Notes under the pieces: model-generated
Told to the model about the DNA's origin: nothing
The model's input: the letters and a program-made list of their open reading frames with translations, nothing else
Databases searched by the model: none
Origin: Portulaca oleracea
Lineage: Eukaryota; Streptophyta; Magnoliopsida; Caryophyllales; Portulacaceae
NCBI GenBank assembly: GCA_029582165.1
Contig: CM055869.1
Span: 6,046,425-6,110,424 of the forward strand
Length of the DNA stretch: 64,000 nt
Direction: 5' to 3'
Shown here: positions 11,172-22,639 of the stretch, piece after piece
Numbering within the stretch: the stretch's first letter is position 1
Layout: each line of letters opens with the position of its first letter
Translations under genes and position numbers: made by a program

Positions 11172-11880
11172 ACCTCAAATAATTTAAAGTATTTGCGCAC
11201 ATGATAATAATCCAAACTTTGTATGTCCTGGATTTCAGTAGACTAACACTAAATTCAGATTGCGTTAACTCAGTGGCGAAATAATGTGACAATGGAGTAG
11301 TGCGACATGTGCTACTAAAGTTAAACAAACTTTGTCACTATGTCATTCTAGATTTTACTACCAAATATAATAGTAGGAATTTTTGTGGTAGTTTGAATTA
11401 TTCGACATGTTATGGTCCAAAGTTAAGAATATTCATATCCAAAAATCCAAATGTAAAGCTAGTTTTGAATTGAAAGATTACAACAACAACAAACTCTCAT
11501 GTGTTATATATGTTTGTGTGTGAAATGTAGTGTTTATTTTTGGATCTACTCTTTAACCAAATTCAAACTTATTTATTTTTATGGTAGTTTTTAGATGATA
11601 TTCTTTAAAGGGACCATTTATTTTTTAATATATGGTAAAATCTGATAATAAAACTATTTCAAAATTTCATTAATATTTCATAAAAAAATACATTAATAAA
11701 TAAAGCAATAAACATCTACTAATTTCAATGAAATTTAAAATTTTAATTTTGCTACAGTATCCTTAAGAAAAACCAAAAAAAAAGAAAAACAAAACAAAAG
11801 ATAGTAAACGAGTACCATGTCCCAGGATCCCGGCGTTCAGTTGCGGTAACGGCTAGAATCAAGTTCACCCGCTGTAGCCG
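11172..11880. other. Intergenic DNA upstream of the AGP gene
   Basis: AT-rich sequence without a recognised repeat or gene. The last 70 bases before 11890 become GC-richer and are probably promoter. Confidence 0.4.
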
Positions 11881-11982
11881 GTTAACAACTTGGAAACCTC
11901 CCCTCCTTTCCAGTTTCCTCCCCAGCGGTCTTCTTCTTCTTCTTCTTCTTCTTCTTCACTCCTCACTCAGTCTCACTCTCAC

Positions 11983-11989
11983 TATAAAA
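11983..11989 (+). promoter_or_regulatory. TATA box of the AGP gene
   Basis: TATAAAA lies 69 bases before the ATG at 12058, after a (TTC)n tract at about 11932-11958. Its position implies a short 5' leader, which is why the upstream in-frame ATG at 11890 is rejected as the start. Confidence 0.7.
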
Positions 11990-12057
11990 TCTCCATTTCC
12001 AACACCCACCAACATTCTCTGATCAATTATTCTCGATACCACTCTACTCTACTCACA

Positions 12058-12666
12058 ATGTTGAAACGCGTTTCGATTCTCCTTCTCCTTACTCTATGCT
12101 TCTCTTCTTTCCCGGCCAATTCTCAGTATCCGACTCATTCTCCGGCGCCGGCACCCACCTCCCAACCCAACAAACCACCTTCTCCGTCGCTTCCTCCGCC
12201 CGTTTCTTCTCCATCTCCATCCTCACCCCCATCTCACTCGCCGGAAAAGTCACCCTCCGTCGCCCCTGCTAAAGCTCCCACGCACTCTCCGGCGATGGCT
12301 CCGACGTTCACGCCAACCCCGACTGTTGCTCCAGTCGTTTCGCCAGTGATTTCTCCCTCGGCGTCGTCACCATCAGCTCCGGCGATCTCTCCTTCAGTGT
12401 CTTCGCCCCCAGCTCCGGCGATGGTGCCCGCGTCTTCGCCTGAGGCGGCGGAAGCTCCGGCGGCAAGCATACCGTCAAGTTCGACGACGCCGGCGGAGGG
12501 GCCCACATTGTTCCCGTCGACGGCGGGCCCGCCGATGGGGTTGGCGCCGGAGATGGCTGACGTTCCGACTCCACTGGAGGAGAATTCGGGTTCGGATTCT
12601 GGACTTGGATTAGGAGGGGTGCTCGTCGGAGGATTCGCAGTTTGGGTTGCTGCTATGGCTGTTTAA
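12058..12666 (+). CDS. Classical arabinogalactan protein, GPI-anchored
   Basis: 202-residue secreted proteoglycan core, single exon. Residues 1-25 are a signal peptide (MLKRVSILLLLTLCFSSFP, cleavage near NSQ). Residues about 26-165 are rich in Pro, Ala, Ser and Thr with many AP, SP, TP and PAPAP motifs, the sites of prolyl hydroxylation and arabinogalactan addition in this family. The C-terminus has a small-residue stretch (NSGSDSG) and then a hydrophobic tail (GVLVGGFAVWVAAMAV), as in GPI-anchor signals. It should therefore sit on the outer plasma membrane or in the wall. An in-frame ATG at 11890 would add 56 residues, hide the signal peptide and lie upstream of the TATA box, so 12058 is preferred. 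There is no fasciclin domain. Orthology to a numbered AGP is not claimed. Confidence 0.92.
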   Translation: MLKRVSILLLLTLCFSSFPANSQYPTHSPAPAPTSQPNKPPSPSLPPPVSSPSPSSPPSHSPEKSPSVAPAKAPTHSPAMAPTFTPTPTVAPVVSPVISPSASSPSAPAISPSVSSPPAPAMVPASSPEAAEAPAASIPSSSTTPAEGPTLFPSTAGPPMGLAPEMADVPTPLEENSGSDSGLGLGGVLVGGFAVWVAAMAV

Positions 12667-13665
12667 ATTATTATTTTTCTTTTTTTTTCTAGGGTGGATA
12701 TTGGTTTAGATTGGTAGAAATTGAGAATTATTCCAACATTCATTCTGTAATCTTTTTCATGGGTTCTTTTGAATTAGATTACTACTCTCTGGCTCTCATT
12801 GTGCCACTTGAATTAGGTGAAGGAATGTGATTAATGTGGTTAATTTATGAAATTCATTATCTTAATGGTTGTTTTTGGTCCAATGATATTGGAGTTAATT
12901 TCTATGGGTATATTTCTTTTTGTTGGTTGTAAATAACAGTATACAAGTTTTTTTATCTTTAAAATATTATTGGTCATATAAATACAAGTTTTGTGAATAC
13001 AACCCAGACGACTTTATTTAACATGTGGAATGATGATATTTTTGAATATCAAGTTCCCAATTTTTATGGTTGTTCGAGTCTTTTAAGGTTTGTGATTTGA
13101 TACTCAATGGTTTCAGCTCCTCTCAATAATTGTTCAGTAGTATTGCCATTGCGGTATGAAAAACCCAGTGGAAAGCCCAGTGGAAAGCCTAGCAGCCATT
13201 GCTTTTAGCTTTGCTCATTCAATGCTGAAATAGTGGGTCTTGCATATTTATGTTACAATGTCATCAAGTTTCCTTGCTTTCATAACAGTACCATCAGGTT
13301 TCATTTCAGCTGCATGTATTTGGATAGGGCAGTTGCTTTCTCTGATATGACAAACTAATGCTTGGCTCAGTTGGGTGCCATTGAGCCTTGCACAATTAAC
13401 CCTGAAATTTTGGTTGCCATTGGGTCAGTTGGGTGCCATAAAGTATGTGTGAATATGGAAGACTTGTGGTTTATGTGCGAATTAAGCCCAAATATTTTGG
13501 GAGCCCGCTTCCATGCATGAATGTGTGATGGACCATGCAAGAGATCCATCAATGAGTCTAAAGACTGATTTAAACTATTCGTACCATGACTCAATCCGTG
13601 ACTATATTAAAATAGTTATTTTAAAAAATTGAAAATATTAATAGAAATTGTAATTATACTTTAGA
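12667..13665. other. 3' flank of AGP and intergenic DNA
   Basis: T-rich 3' flank, then AT-rich sequence. Small direct repeats occur (CCCAGTGGAAAG twice near 13160-13190; CAGTTGGGTGCCAT twice near 13368-13440). No supported gene. Confidence 0.4.
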
Positions 13666-13669
13666 AGTA

Positions 13670-13817
13670 TTATTCCAAATTAATTATAATTACTGATAGT
13701 TGCACCAAAATAATTTAATTCAACATTTATCGATTTTTTAATTAGTCGTAATCCCTACAATTAATATATTTTCTCCATTAAACGGCACTCACAAACTTTA
13801 CTATTAATATTATGTAG

Positions 13818-13868
<51 letters not shown>

Positions 13869-14010
13869 TTTCAATCTAACTATAATTACTGATAGTTGCA
13901 CCGAAATAATTCAATTCAACATTTATCTACTTTTTGATTGGTCGAAATTCCTACAATTAATCTCCTTTCTTCATTTAGTGGAACCCAAAAACTTTACTAT
14001 TAACATTATA

Positions 14011-14041
<31 letters not shown>

Positions 14042-14045
14042 GTCA
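13670..14045. repeat. Tandem duplication of about 195 bp with (ATT)n tracts
   Basis: AATTACTGATAGTTGCACC...CCTACAATTAAT...AAACTTTACTATTAA occurs at about 13688-13815 and 13880-14010, each copy followed by an ATT microsatellite (13820-13867 and 14008-14040). Confidence 0.75.
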
Positions 14046-14340
14046 ACACCAAAATAATTAATGTTATTTGCACCAAAATAATTAAATTTTGAGTCCAAAC
14101 AGTTAAGGATTAGTGATATTTTTTAGTTTTTTTAATTTTAAAATAAAATCTGGATTGAAAATAAAAAAAATAGAAAATAGGAAAAATATATATATGATTT
14201 TCTACGTTGTGATTGGCCAATTTCCCTATAATCACTCTCATTGCTCTATTTTTATTCATACTCTATATTTTTTTTGTTTTTTTCACTCTGTATTCATACA
14301 CTATATTTTTTTTGTTTTTTTCATGTTGTGGACCGTACTT

Positions 14341-14797
14341 TCACTTTGTATTCTGGTGGTCCAAAAAAAAATGGATTTGTAGTGGTACCAAATCCACATC
14401 CACATTCTTCTTATTTTTTCATTCATACACTATATTTTTTTGTTTTTTTCGTTCCTACCCTAGAAAGTTAATGAATTGTAGTTTCTAAAACATTTTTTAA
14501 ATTATTTTTTTGAGACTCCGAATAATTATTATGATTTTTTAGAAATAATAAAAGTGAAAAAATCGTAAAAAATAGTAAAAAAAAAGAAAAAAATTGGGAG
14601 AAACGCTGTAAATTCATTAAAAATCATTGTAAAGTATTATACTAAGTTTTGAATCAAATGCAACACAAAATCTATGATTCCCTCGAAAATATCCCACTAC
14701 AATCCTTTTTTTTTGGACCACCAGAATACAAAGTGCAAGTAGGGACCACCATCATCCAATATGCAAAAGTAGGAATTATTAGAATCCAATTTTCCAA
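14341..14797. repeat. Inverted-repeat element ending in the GGAAAATTGGATTC terminus
   Basis: CACTTTGTATTCTGGTGGTCC (14339-14361) is inverted at 14713-14733, and the right end reads ATTAGAATCCAATTTTCC. A partial copy of that right arm (GGACCACCTAAATACAAAAATAG to the same terminus) lies at 22550-22634. The left end is not resolved. The Phe-rich ORFs here are T-tract artefacts. Confidence 0.5.
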
Positions 14798-15236
14798 ATA
14801 GTATATGCCCCTGTATTTTTGTTTCTTGGTTGTAGTATCTGTAAGTGAAATTATACAGTATTGAAATGAAAACCAAAGTTAAATTTTATGAATAATTGGC
14901 ATTTCGTAAGTGCATATTAGCATATATAATTTTGTTGATTGTTAGTTAATCGTTCAATTTTTTAGGTCCTGTTCAGCAAAATTAGTGTTTTAGATAGCGG
15001 ATAGAGGTTTATATAGTGGATAACGGTTTTAAGCAATGGATAGTGGATGACTGTTCAAATGAGAATTGTGTTCGGTAAATTTAGCAGTTGAATTAACAAA
15101 TTAATGTGAATTTACATGAAAGGATATCAATAATTTCTAAAGATAAAGTTTCCAAAGGGTATTTTTTGACTGAAGTATACAAAACGCTATTCCAAATGTT
15201 AAATGTTACCTTTGTGATCGTTTCACAAAACGCTAC

Positions 15237-18200
15237 TGTAATACCCCGCCCTAAATCATACGTATTACAGTAGTTAATCTATTTTAATTAGTTATAATTT
15301 GTTAATTAAATACTTTCTACCTTGTGGTTAGCTAATGGTGACAGGTCTCGGAGGAATGGCGAAGCGGCAAATTTTACCGATCAAAATTCTTAATCGAATT
15401 TTGTTACAGTATATTTTGGACCTTATTATATAATTATTGTAGGTTCTATGACTTTATTTTAAAGTCGGTTTATTTATAAATTAATTTTCATAGCGAACGA
15501 ATTTATTTTCAGTTACGATTTACCATCTTTTTAACCCGATTAAATTTATTACAACCTAAAGTGGTAGTGTATTACCAATTTTATTCTTTTTATCCAGAAT
15601 ATTAGTATTGTTAATATGAGAGTATTAGTGTTATAATTGCAATGATTAGTAGTGTTTTTATTTTTGGTTTAAAGGGGGAGTATTATATATTAGTAAGGGG
15701 GAGCCTAGGAGTCATTTTAGTCCAAATCTTTCACAACAACTCAGCCCCCTTTCTCCTTCTTCACGCCGAGCAGCAGCAACCCCAGCCCCTCCATGCGGCA
15801 AGCCCTTTTTCCGGCGAGATTCCGGTCACTTTCCCGGCACCCACAAGAAGCCCTCACTTCCCTCTTCATCCTAGTCCATTTTATTCATCTTTTCAAGTGG
15901 TATATCTCTAGTTTTCTCTTTCTCCATTGTTATGAATTTTGAAGCTTTTGATGTTATAGTTTTATCATGATGTTTTTATGCTAAATTACTACTTCCTTTC
16001 ATGATTTTAGAGTACGAATTTGTTGTAGTTGATTTTAGTGAGTAAAGCTATGTTTTTGGTTCAAGTTCATGTGAAATGTGTTGAGGTTTATGTGAATTAT
16101 TGACGGGGATGATGTTCTATAGTCATGCATGTTGGATTGGAAGAGATTTTTGAGTTATACTTTCTGTTTTGTAGAGATAGTGAAGTATTCTTGAGTTGTT
16201 TAGATGATTTATGTGAAAATTATGAAGAAAACTATGAAAATTGTGATGAAGATTAAGTGCATGTAGCTTGGTAGTGATGCATGTGTAATTTACAAGTGTG
16301 GATGGTGATTTTTAGAGGTTTAAATGCTGGATTTTAGTGAGGATATCGATGGATTACAGTGGGTGTATTATTGGTATAAAGTTTGGATGAAAATAAGCCA
16401 TGCATGTGGGTGAAAACCGATCCAGAACCTACTGCCCAAAATGTGACTTTTAAAGGGGATGTTAAAATTCGTTTTGAGCCCAGATTCTAGTGTAAAAAGG
16501 TAGCCCAAGATGTTAGCAAACACCCGGCTTTGGAATTTCGAGTTTTCGATTTGTATAGCTCAAGTTAGAGCCAAAACCGTAAAGGTATGTTTTTATATAC
16601 GAATTTGGAGTCAGTGTTTTGTTGGGCATTTTCCGTCCATATGGAGTTGGAGTTTGAGAAAGTGTTCAACATAAGAGTTGTAGGAGACGTTTCAAGCTTT
16701 CCAAAAATGTATGGTATGAGTCAAACCGATATCGGGAGAGTGAGTTATAGCACCCGGAAGCGGGGCTGCGAAACTGAAATTTTCTGGGTAATTGATAAAT
16801 GCATTAATTGGGTTAAAGGTTGGTTTTATGGGTGTATAACTTAAGTCATATGACCTTTATGATATATTCCATAAGTAGGAACCATGGAACTCGGTTTTAA
16901 AGGTTTTAAGGAACCCCGAGATCTTTTAAACTATTCTACGTTTACCGTTTTAATTTACCGAAAACTCATAAATTTAAGGAAATGAGTTCATTTTACTTTA
17001 GAGTTTTAAAGTCTCTTTGAGAAATTTAAGGTCTATATTTTACAAGTATTCTTTAAGTCATAGAGCTCCTTTGAGTTTAAAGGAAATTACAAAGTTCTAT
17101 TGATTTGGTCTAAACGACAAAACCGCACATAAGAGTATATTTCCGTATTTCACTGTTGCTGTCCGGAGCTTTTTCCGAGCCCTTCTCATCCTTTTTAGCC
17201 TCTGGCCGGCCAACAAACTTGTAGAGTGTATTTTTCCCTTTCCGAAAAGTACTCGCTTAGCGAAATCTGAATTTTATAGCCCGAATTACGACCAAAATAC
17301 TATTGTCATAAAAACCTGAAATTTCTTATACAATTTATTTCCAAAACTCTTTTGTGAGGCCCTATGCCCTCACCTTTTCATAGCTTCTATTCTAATATCG
17401 AACTCTATCATTTTAAGCTCAAAGTTCAGCCTCGACCCGAGCCATTCCCCGGCCGAGATCACCCCCGAGCACGTTATTTCAAGGTACGCGAATTGTCCAA
17501 CTCTTCGCTCCCTTATGTTTACGATTTATGCTTTATATTTACGATTTATGCTTTATGTTTACGATTTATGTTTTATGTTTACGATTTATGTTAAATGTTT
17601 ACGGTTTATGCTAAAGGTTTATGGTTTATGTTAAAAGTTTACGGTTTAGGTTAAAGGTTTACGGTTTTTGTTAAATGTTTACGGTTTATGCTAAAGGTCT
17701 ATGGTTTATGTTAAAAGTTTACGGTTTAGGTTAAAGGTTTACGGGTTTTGTTAAATGTTTACGGTTTATGATAAATGTTTATGGTTTATGCTAAATGGTT
17801 ACAGCTTATGCTAAGTTATGCTTTTATGATTATTGCTCCTTTATGATTACGATTTATGCTAATCTATGCTTTTATGGTTATTCATGGTTTTAAGCAGTCC
17901 CATTTTATGGTTTCTATGTTCTATGTTCTAGCTAGTTACGAGAAGTGCTAGCCTTTTATGTTTTAGATGCTCTTGATCAGAGTGTCCTAGACTGCGATGT
18001 CCGATCGCATAGCGATCACCCATCCAAACTCGGATCGGTTTGGGCGTGCGCGAGATGCTTTGCATCGATCTAAAGGGGACCCAAAACTCTTAAGTTTATG
18101 TATTTACTTCTAAGTTCATGTGACAGGTTCTTTCTTTATGAATTCAAGTTATTTTACTCATGTATATGTTTATGCTCATGTCATTTCAAGTTAGTGTTTT

Positions 18201-18689
18201 ATATCCCCTTTCCCGTTTTCAAAATGAATTTAAATGCCGGCACTAGAACCGTTTTCGAACGGTTTGGCGTGTTGGAGGTTTACGTCTTGAGTGTTTCCCA
18301 CTCACTTTTCGCAATGTTTTAATGTTTTGTTTTAGGGGGTCCGAGCACCCAAGGTAAAGGCAAAGGCAAGCAGGGGTAATCACGTGTTACAAGCAAGGTA
18401 GTCGTGGGTGAGGTATCCTGGTCGACTTGGGAGTCGCATGTCTGAAGTACCCATGTCTATGGAAGAAGTGTTGTAGTTGTTCTCTTTAATGGTTGTTTAA
18501 AGTATGAAATTATGTTTTGGAAGTATAACATGTAATGTTTATTTGTTTTAATGATGTTCTTTTGGGTTGTTGCCTTGTCCCGAGTAGGGACGGCGGTAAT
18601 GCCTCGACCTAAGGTGTTCCGCTGCGCTAATCACAGGTTTGGGATTCTAAGTATAGTCTTAATCTTGTGATTAAGGTTGGGGCGTTACA
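15237..18689 (+). mobile_element. Solo LTR of a Ty3/gypsy-type element, 5-bp target duplication
   Basis: 3453 bp running from TGTAATACCCCGCCC to GGGGCGTTACA, bounded by GCTAC at 15232-15236 and again at 18690-18694. No gag, protease, RT or integrase homology is visible inside, so this is one LTR left after unequal recombination rather than a whole element. The terminal words match the LTRs of the 51165-64000 element (which on its own strand run TGTAAAACCCCGG to CAGGGCGTTACA), indicating the same broad lineage but a different family. The 3' part contains the TTCCGCTGCGCTAATCAC block common in such LTRs. A minisatellite lies at 17517-17800. Confidence 0.85.
17517..17800 (+). repeat. 20-bp minisatellite with 80-bp higher-order period
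   Basis: About 14 units of GTTTACGGTTTATGCTAAAG and variants. Four distinguishable units in a row (ending CTAAAG, TTAAAA, TTAAAG, TTAAAT) recur in the same order in the next four, giving an 80-bp higher-order repeat. Degenerate units continue to about 17900. Confidence 0.9.
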
Positions 18690-18813
18690 GCTACTCAAAA
18701 CGCTAAACGTTACTCAAAATGTTAGCTTATCGAACGCTAATATTTATGCAATTAGAGTTTTGATTTGGTTAAGATGGTAAACGCTACTGTCGAACACAAT
18801 TTTAATCTTGTGT

Positions 18814-19626
18814 TGATGTATAATGGGACCAAAGAGATCTCATTACACACGAAAATCATGATCTTTATGAACAAAGATAAGAATCTTCCTCTCTAAGTTC
18901 TTAAGGATCAAACGAATGAATGAAACAAGATAGAAATCAAAAGGATTCAAATGGAATGTACCAATTGATGAACGAATGATAGATTTGATATGGCTTGAGA
19001 AACTCTTGAAGATATAGACACACCACTTCAAGAAGATCTTCAACTCTTCCGATCACCAACCAAGCTAGCCAAGCAAGGAATAGAAGAAGAAATTTGGACG
19101 ATTCTTCCCTCAAGAAGAACGATTCTAGCAAAGCTAGAGAGATAACAAAAGCATGATGCCTTTACTTTGTATTATTTTTGTGAATTAATGAATGAATACA
19201 AAAGCCTCCTAAAGGGTCTATTTATAGTACTCCTAGGCCCTTTGGACGTGCACTATATCAAGATAACAAGGATTTCTAGCTTACATCATCTATTACAAAT
19301 ATTACATCATAAAGAATCAAAATGTACATAGCTAGAAAGAAACATTGATATCTTGCTCAACTCTTCTCCAATCTTCAAGATTCAAAAATCATTAGAAAAC
19401 TCTTTGAATGATCTATCTTTGGCTCCAAGATGACTTTCCCAATAGCTTCATAGATCTTGAGTTATAGAGCAAAGTATCGAATTGCACTTGATGAAGTCAT
19501 TCATATTTGAGAGTAATGAGAGTGATTGAAGCTCTTCTTCCATATAAGCTTGTATTTGGTTCCCATGATGTGTATTTGATGTCTTCCTTGATGACCTTGA
19601 TGTATATGGCTATCAAATATACATCA
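18814..19626 (-). mobile_element. Copia-like solo LTR candidate
   Basis: 813 bp from TGATGTATAATGGGACC to ATCAAATATACATCA, short inverted TGATGTAT ends. On the minus strand it has a TATA-like CTATAAATAGACCC (about 19220), as in Ty1/copia LTRs. Flanking 5-mers are TGTGT and TATGT, 4 of 5 matching. No internal coding region adjoins. Confidence 0.6.
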
Positions 19627-19961
19627 TATGTCCTTGTTAACAATATTTAATATATATATTATATAAAATATATTTAAAGGATAAAATTACAATTTAGATT
19701 CTTGAAATTGTCCATATTGATTAATTCATTTTCCAGTTTGCTTATAACTCTCTGTTTTTTCCTATTCCCCACTCTTTTATGTGGTAAATTGTGGTGTGGT
19801 ACCACACGGTCCACACCTCACCGTACTTTCTAATTTTCCACCACAATTCACCACAATCATAACTAATATATCTTTTCAATTTTTCTCTATTCTCACTTTT
19901 CTCCTCTATTTTTTCACGTTCTTTCCAAAAAATTGCTAAGAGGTACCCTCTGTTTTGTGGA

Positions 19962-20788
19962 AACTATTTTTTTGGGGACCATATTATTAAAAATTATAAT
20001 TAGGTGATCAGTGTTATTAGGAATCTATTAATTGGGGACAAATTAGCCGGAACTTATCGGAATCCGGCGAAATTTATCAATTTACTAACTTACCCCTAGT
20101 CACACAATATATAGCAGGCTTAATTTGCTTGACTAAGATTTTTGGCTGGTGTAAATACCTCGAATGGCCAAGTACAACCCTTTGTTAAGCTCGGGATAGA
20201 TAAGGTACAAAGGGTAAGTTTGTATACCAACAACTTATATAAATGACTGTAACCTTATATAGTATAGCGACTACTATTTGCAGTAGTAAGGTAAATTGCT
20301 GCCTCAAAATGTATGCACAAATCTATGGATGACACAGCTACACCTTTTTGACAAACATACAAATTTTGTTGGCCTTTGAAAACTCTTGAGTGTACTGTGA
20401 AAAAGAGTTATTGAGATCTTTCCCTTGAGCGCCATGGCTTCCTCGCATCCTTACTACTTGCTATGGATGATAACGATGTTTCCATTTGGTCGTCAAGCTT
20501 GAACAGATCAAGCAACAATTTCTCTTTGATGAATGCATCTAAGTCAAACCCGCTCTCACTTGGGTAATTTTCATCTTCAGATATGTTTAATTATAAATCA
20601 ACATTTAATTATTAATCAACATGAAGGGTAGGTTAGTCATTTAACATTTAATTACAAGGGCAAGTTAGTAAATTGATATATTTCACCGGATTTCGGTAAG
20701 TTCCGGCAAATTTGTCCCCAAGTAATAGATTCCTAATAACACTGATCACCTAGTTATAATTTTTAATAATATGGTCCCCAAAAAATAG
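19962..20788. mobile_element. Long-TIR foldback element with non-repetitive interior
   Basis: The left arm (TTTTTTGGGGACCATATTAT... to about 20095, including GGTGATCAGTGTTATTAGGA and CCGGAACTTATCGG) is inverted at about 20655-20788. The 560-bp interior is not low complexity and includes a 60-codon open stretch on the minus strand (20408-20590). The arm length fits Mutator-like or similar elements; superfamily uncertain. Confidence 0.65.
20408..20590 (-). pseudogene. Possible captured or transposase-derived coding fragment
   Basis: Sixty open codons ending in TAA, with amino-acid composition like a real protein (acidic start DENYPSESGFDLDAF, then IKEKLLLDLF, and a basic ARKPWRSRERS end). There is no ATG at its start and no domain I can name with certainty. 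The acidic-then-RxRxRER pattern vaguely resembles the N-terminal region of plant PIF/Harbinger-related proteins. Either a captured host exon or a transposase remnant is possible. Confidence 0.3.
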
Positions 20789-20977
20789 TTATAATTTTTA
20801 ATAATATGCCACCCTTTCTCTTACCCTACCCCACCTGCCACAACTTTCACCACAACTCACCATATTTTTTCAAATTCCACCGTACCGCATCATTACCACA
20901 CTGTAATCAACCATATAAAAGAACGGGGCCTAAGAGCTAAACTTTTCACAGGAATGATCCACGAGTTGCTTGTTTAA

Positions 20978-21173
20978 GGCCCTGTTCTTTTATGCGGTAT
21001 TTTGCAGAATGATGTGGTGGAATTATAATGTGGATGTAGGTGAGGAGAGATCATGTAAAAAGTAGAGGATAAAAGTGAGTAGAGAGAAAAGTAATGATTT
21101 GCGGTAAAATGTGGCGGGTTGTGGCAAATCTTGTAGGATCTGTGCATGATTTGTCAGCCATGAAAAAAGAGCC
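20978..21173. mobile_element. Tourist-like MITE with TAA target duplication
   Basis: 196 bp starting GGCCCTGTTCTTTTATGCGG and ending AAAAAAGAGCC, flanked by TAA (20975-20977 and 21174-21176). Same family as 5890-6128. Confidence 0.75.
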
Positions 21174-21687
21174 TAACTAATTATTATTTGGATTTCAAGT
21201 TTTCAATACTGTAGTTTGCTTCCTCCTTAACCTAGCCTTGGCTTTCATAGAATTTGGGACAGAGCTTTCATTACAAAAAGGCAAATTAAGATCCGTGTCA
21301 ATGGATAAAGAACCATTCAAATTAGAACAATTCAAATTGTTATGAGTACGATCACTATCAAAATTGATAGCCTTTTTACTATCTTCCTCGCAACGAGATG
21401 GTCTTGAGGGAGTCCATATGATAGCATAGGACAATCCATAAAAGGAATTATTTGAAGGGAAACTTGCGTTGAGAAATTGTAAAGTGATGTGCAGCAGACA
21501 TATATTATCCCACTAAACAATAATCATGTATTGCTGGATATTTTGCATTCTTATCCTTTCAAGATTACTATTTCCACGTTGGATTTTCTTTTTTGCAATC
21601 AATCGCATTTTTCGTCTTTATTTCCATCTACTTGTATACTTTGAGGGTGTGTTACTCGGTTTGGTAGTTTTCCCAGCAATGATATGA

Positions 21688-21925
21688 GAACCTGTTCTTT
21701 TATGGCGCAGTATAATGTGGTGAAATTATAGCGGATTGTGGTGTAATTATGGCGGGTTATTGGTATGTTGTGTTGTTTTTTTTTGTATATATATAAATAT
21801 TGTATTGGTAAGTGTAAAAAAGTAATTTGTGGTGGGTTGTAGTGAATTGTGTTAGAATGGTATTTTATGGTGAGTTGTGGCAAACTGCAGTAGGTGGTGG
21901 CACAACCGTAAAAAAGAACAGGGTC
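21688..21925. mobile_element. Tourist-like MITE with TGA target duplication
   Basis: 238 bp from GAACCTGTTCTTTTATGGCG to AAAAAGAACAGGGTC, flanked by TGA on both sides (21685-21687 and 21926-21928). Interior with TGTGGTG/CACCACA words as in the other copies. Confidence 0.7.
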
Positions 21926-22407
21926 TGAGTATTACTTTAAGACATTTTTACGTGTCTAAGTCTTTTATCAAATCGACATCTTTTTTTATAATTTTGATAT
22001 AGTTTTTTAATAGTAATTATTAATTATCAATTATAAGAAGCTTTGGATGCTTAGGCTATGACAACAAGCACAAATAATATCATAATCAAATAAACTCTTT
22101 TGTTAAATTTAATGGAAGTATTTTTTCGAAATATAAAAAAAAATGTATAAAAGCACACCCTAAACCTAAAACATAAAAAAACTGAAACCGATATCAAACC
22201 TGACCCAAAACCGACCCTCCGCCCGAATTGACAAGTCTAGAGGTAGAGAATGTTTAGGATGCATTTGGCTCCAGTGCTCCACTCCTTAACAATTTAAGTT
22301 AAAAAATGATCTTTTTCTTTAACTATCCAGATCTTTTGTATGACAATAATTGCTGCTTTATATTTGGATTATGATGATCCTAACAAAATAAAATTGTATT
22401 ATGGTGG

Positions 22408-22634
22408 AATACCATCGAGTCAGTAACGGTGACTCAGTGGAAAGTTGATCTATCAAACACACTCCTACCGGTACATATTAGCTTTCCATCGAGTCACCGC
22501 CACTTGACTCGGTGGTGTTCACCAAATTAAAATACAATACTATTTTTTTTGGACCACCTAAATACAAAAATAGAGGAAGAATTATTAGCATATAAAACTG
22601 AAAGTATGGATAATTATAATCCAATTTTCCTAAT
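22408..22634. repeat. Small inverted repeat followed by a partial MITE arm
   Basis: CATCGAGTCAGTAACGGTGACTCAGTGG (first 20 bases shown by position 22411-22438) pairs with TTTCCATCGAGTCACCGCCA near 22483-22510. The following 22550-22634 matches the right arm of the 14341-14797 element. Confidence 0.5.
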
Positions 22635-22639
22635 ATATA

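Larger units (their letters stand above)
14967..18805. mobile_element. MITE-like element split by a solo LTR
   Basis: The left part (14967-15231) opens GTCCTGTTCAGCAAAATTAGTG and contains AACGCTA motifs. The right part (18695-18800) continues with CAAAACGCTAAACG and closes on ACGCTACTGTCGAACACAA, the inverted counterpart of the opening. The intervening 3.45 kb is the later LTR insertion. Confidence 0.55.
19763..20930. mobile_element. Tourist-like MITE split by a long-TIR element
   Basis: Left piece about 19763-19940 (CACTCTTTTATGTGGTAAATTG, then CACCACAATTCACC words) and right piece about 20810-20930, ending ATATAAAAGAACGGGGCC before TAA, are the two ends of the CCCTGTTCTTTTAT family. The 19962-20788 element separates them. 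Confidence 0.55.

Noticed and set aside
11890..12057. Longer N-terminus for the AGP protein starting at 11890
   Set aside because: It includes the TATA box and a Ser microsatellite and would bury the signal peptide; the ATG at 12058 directly begins one.
12234..12574. Two ORFs antisense to the AGP gene
   Set aside because: Ala/Gly-rich mirror images of the Pro/Ser-rich sense frame.
14113..14488. Phe-rich ORFs
   Set aside because: They read through TTTTTGTTTTTTTC repeats; no protein-like composition.
17517..17900. CRISPR-like array
   Set aside because: Units are contiguous 20-bp tandem repeats without unique spacers, and the genome is a plant.
15642..18322. Several ORFs of 74-89 codons as possible genes
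   Set aside because: All lie inside the solo LTR and show no gag-pol or host domain; one reads the 20-bp minisatellite.
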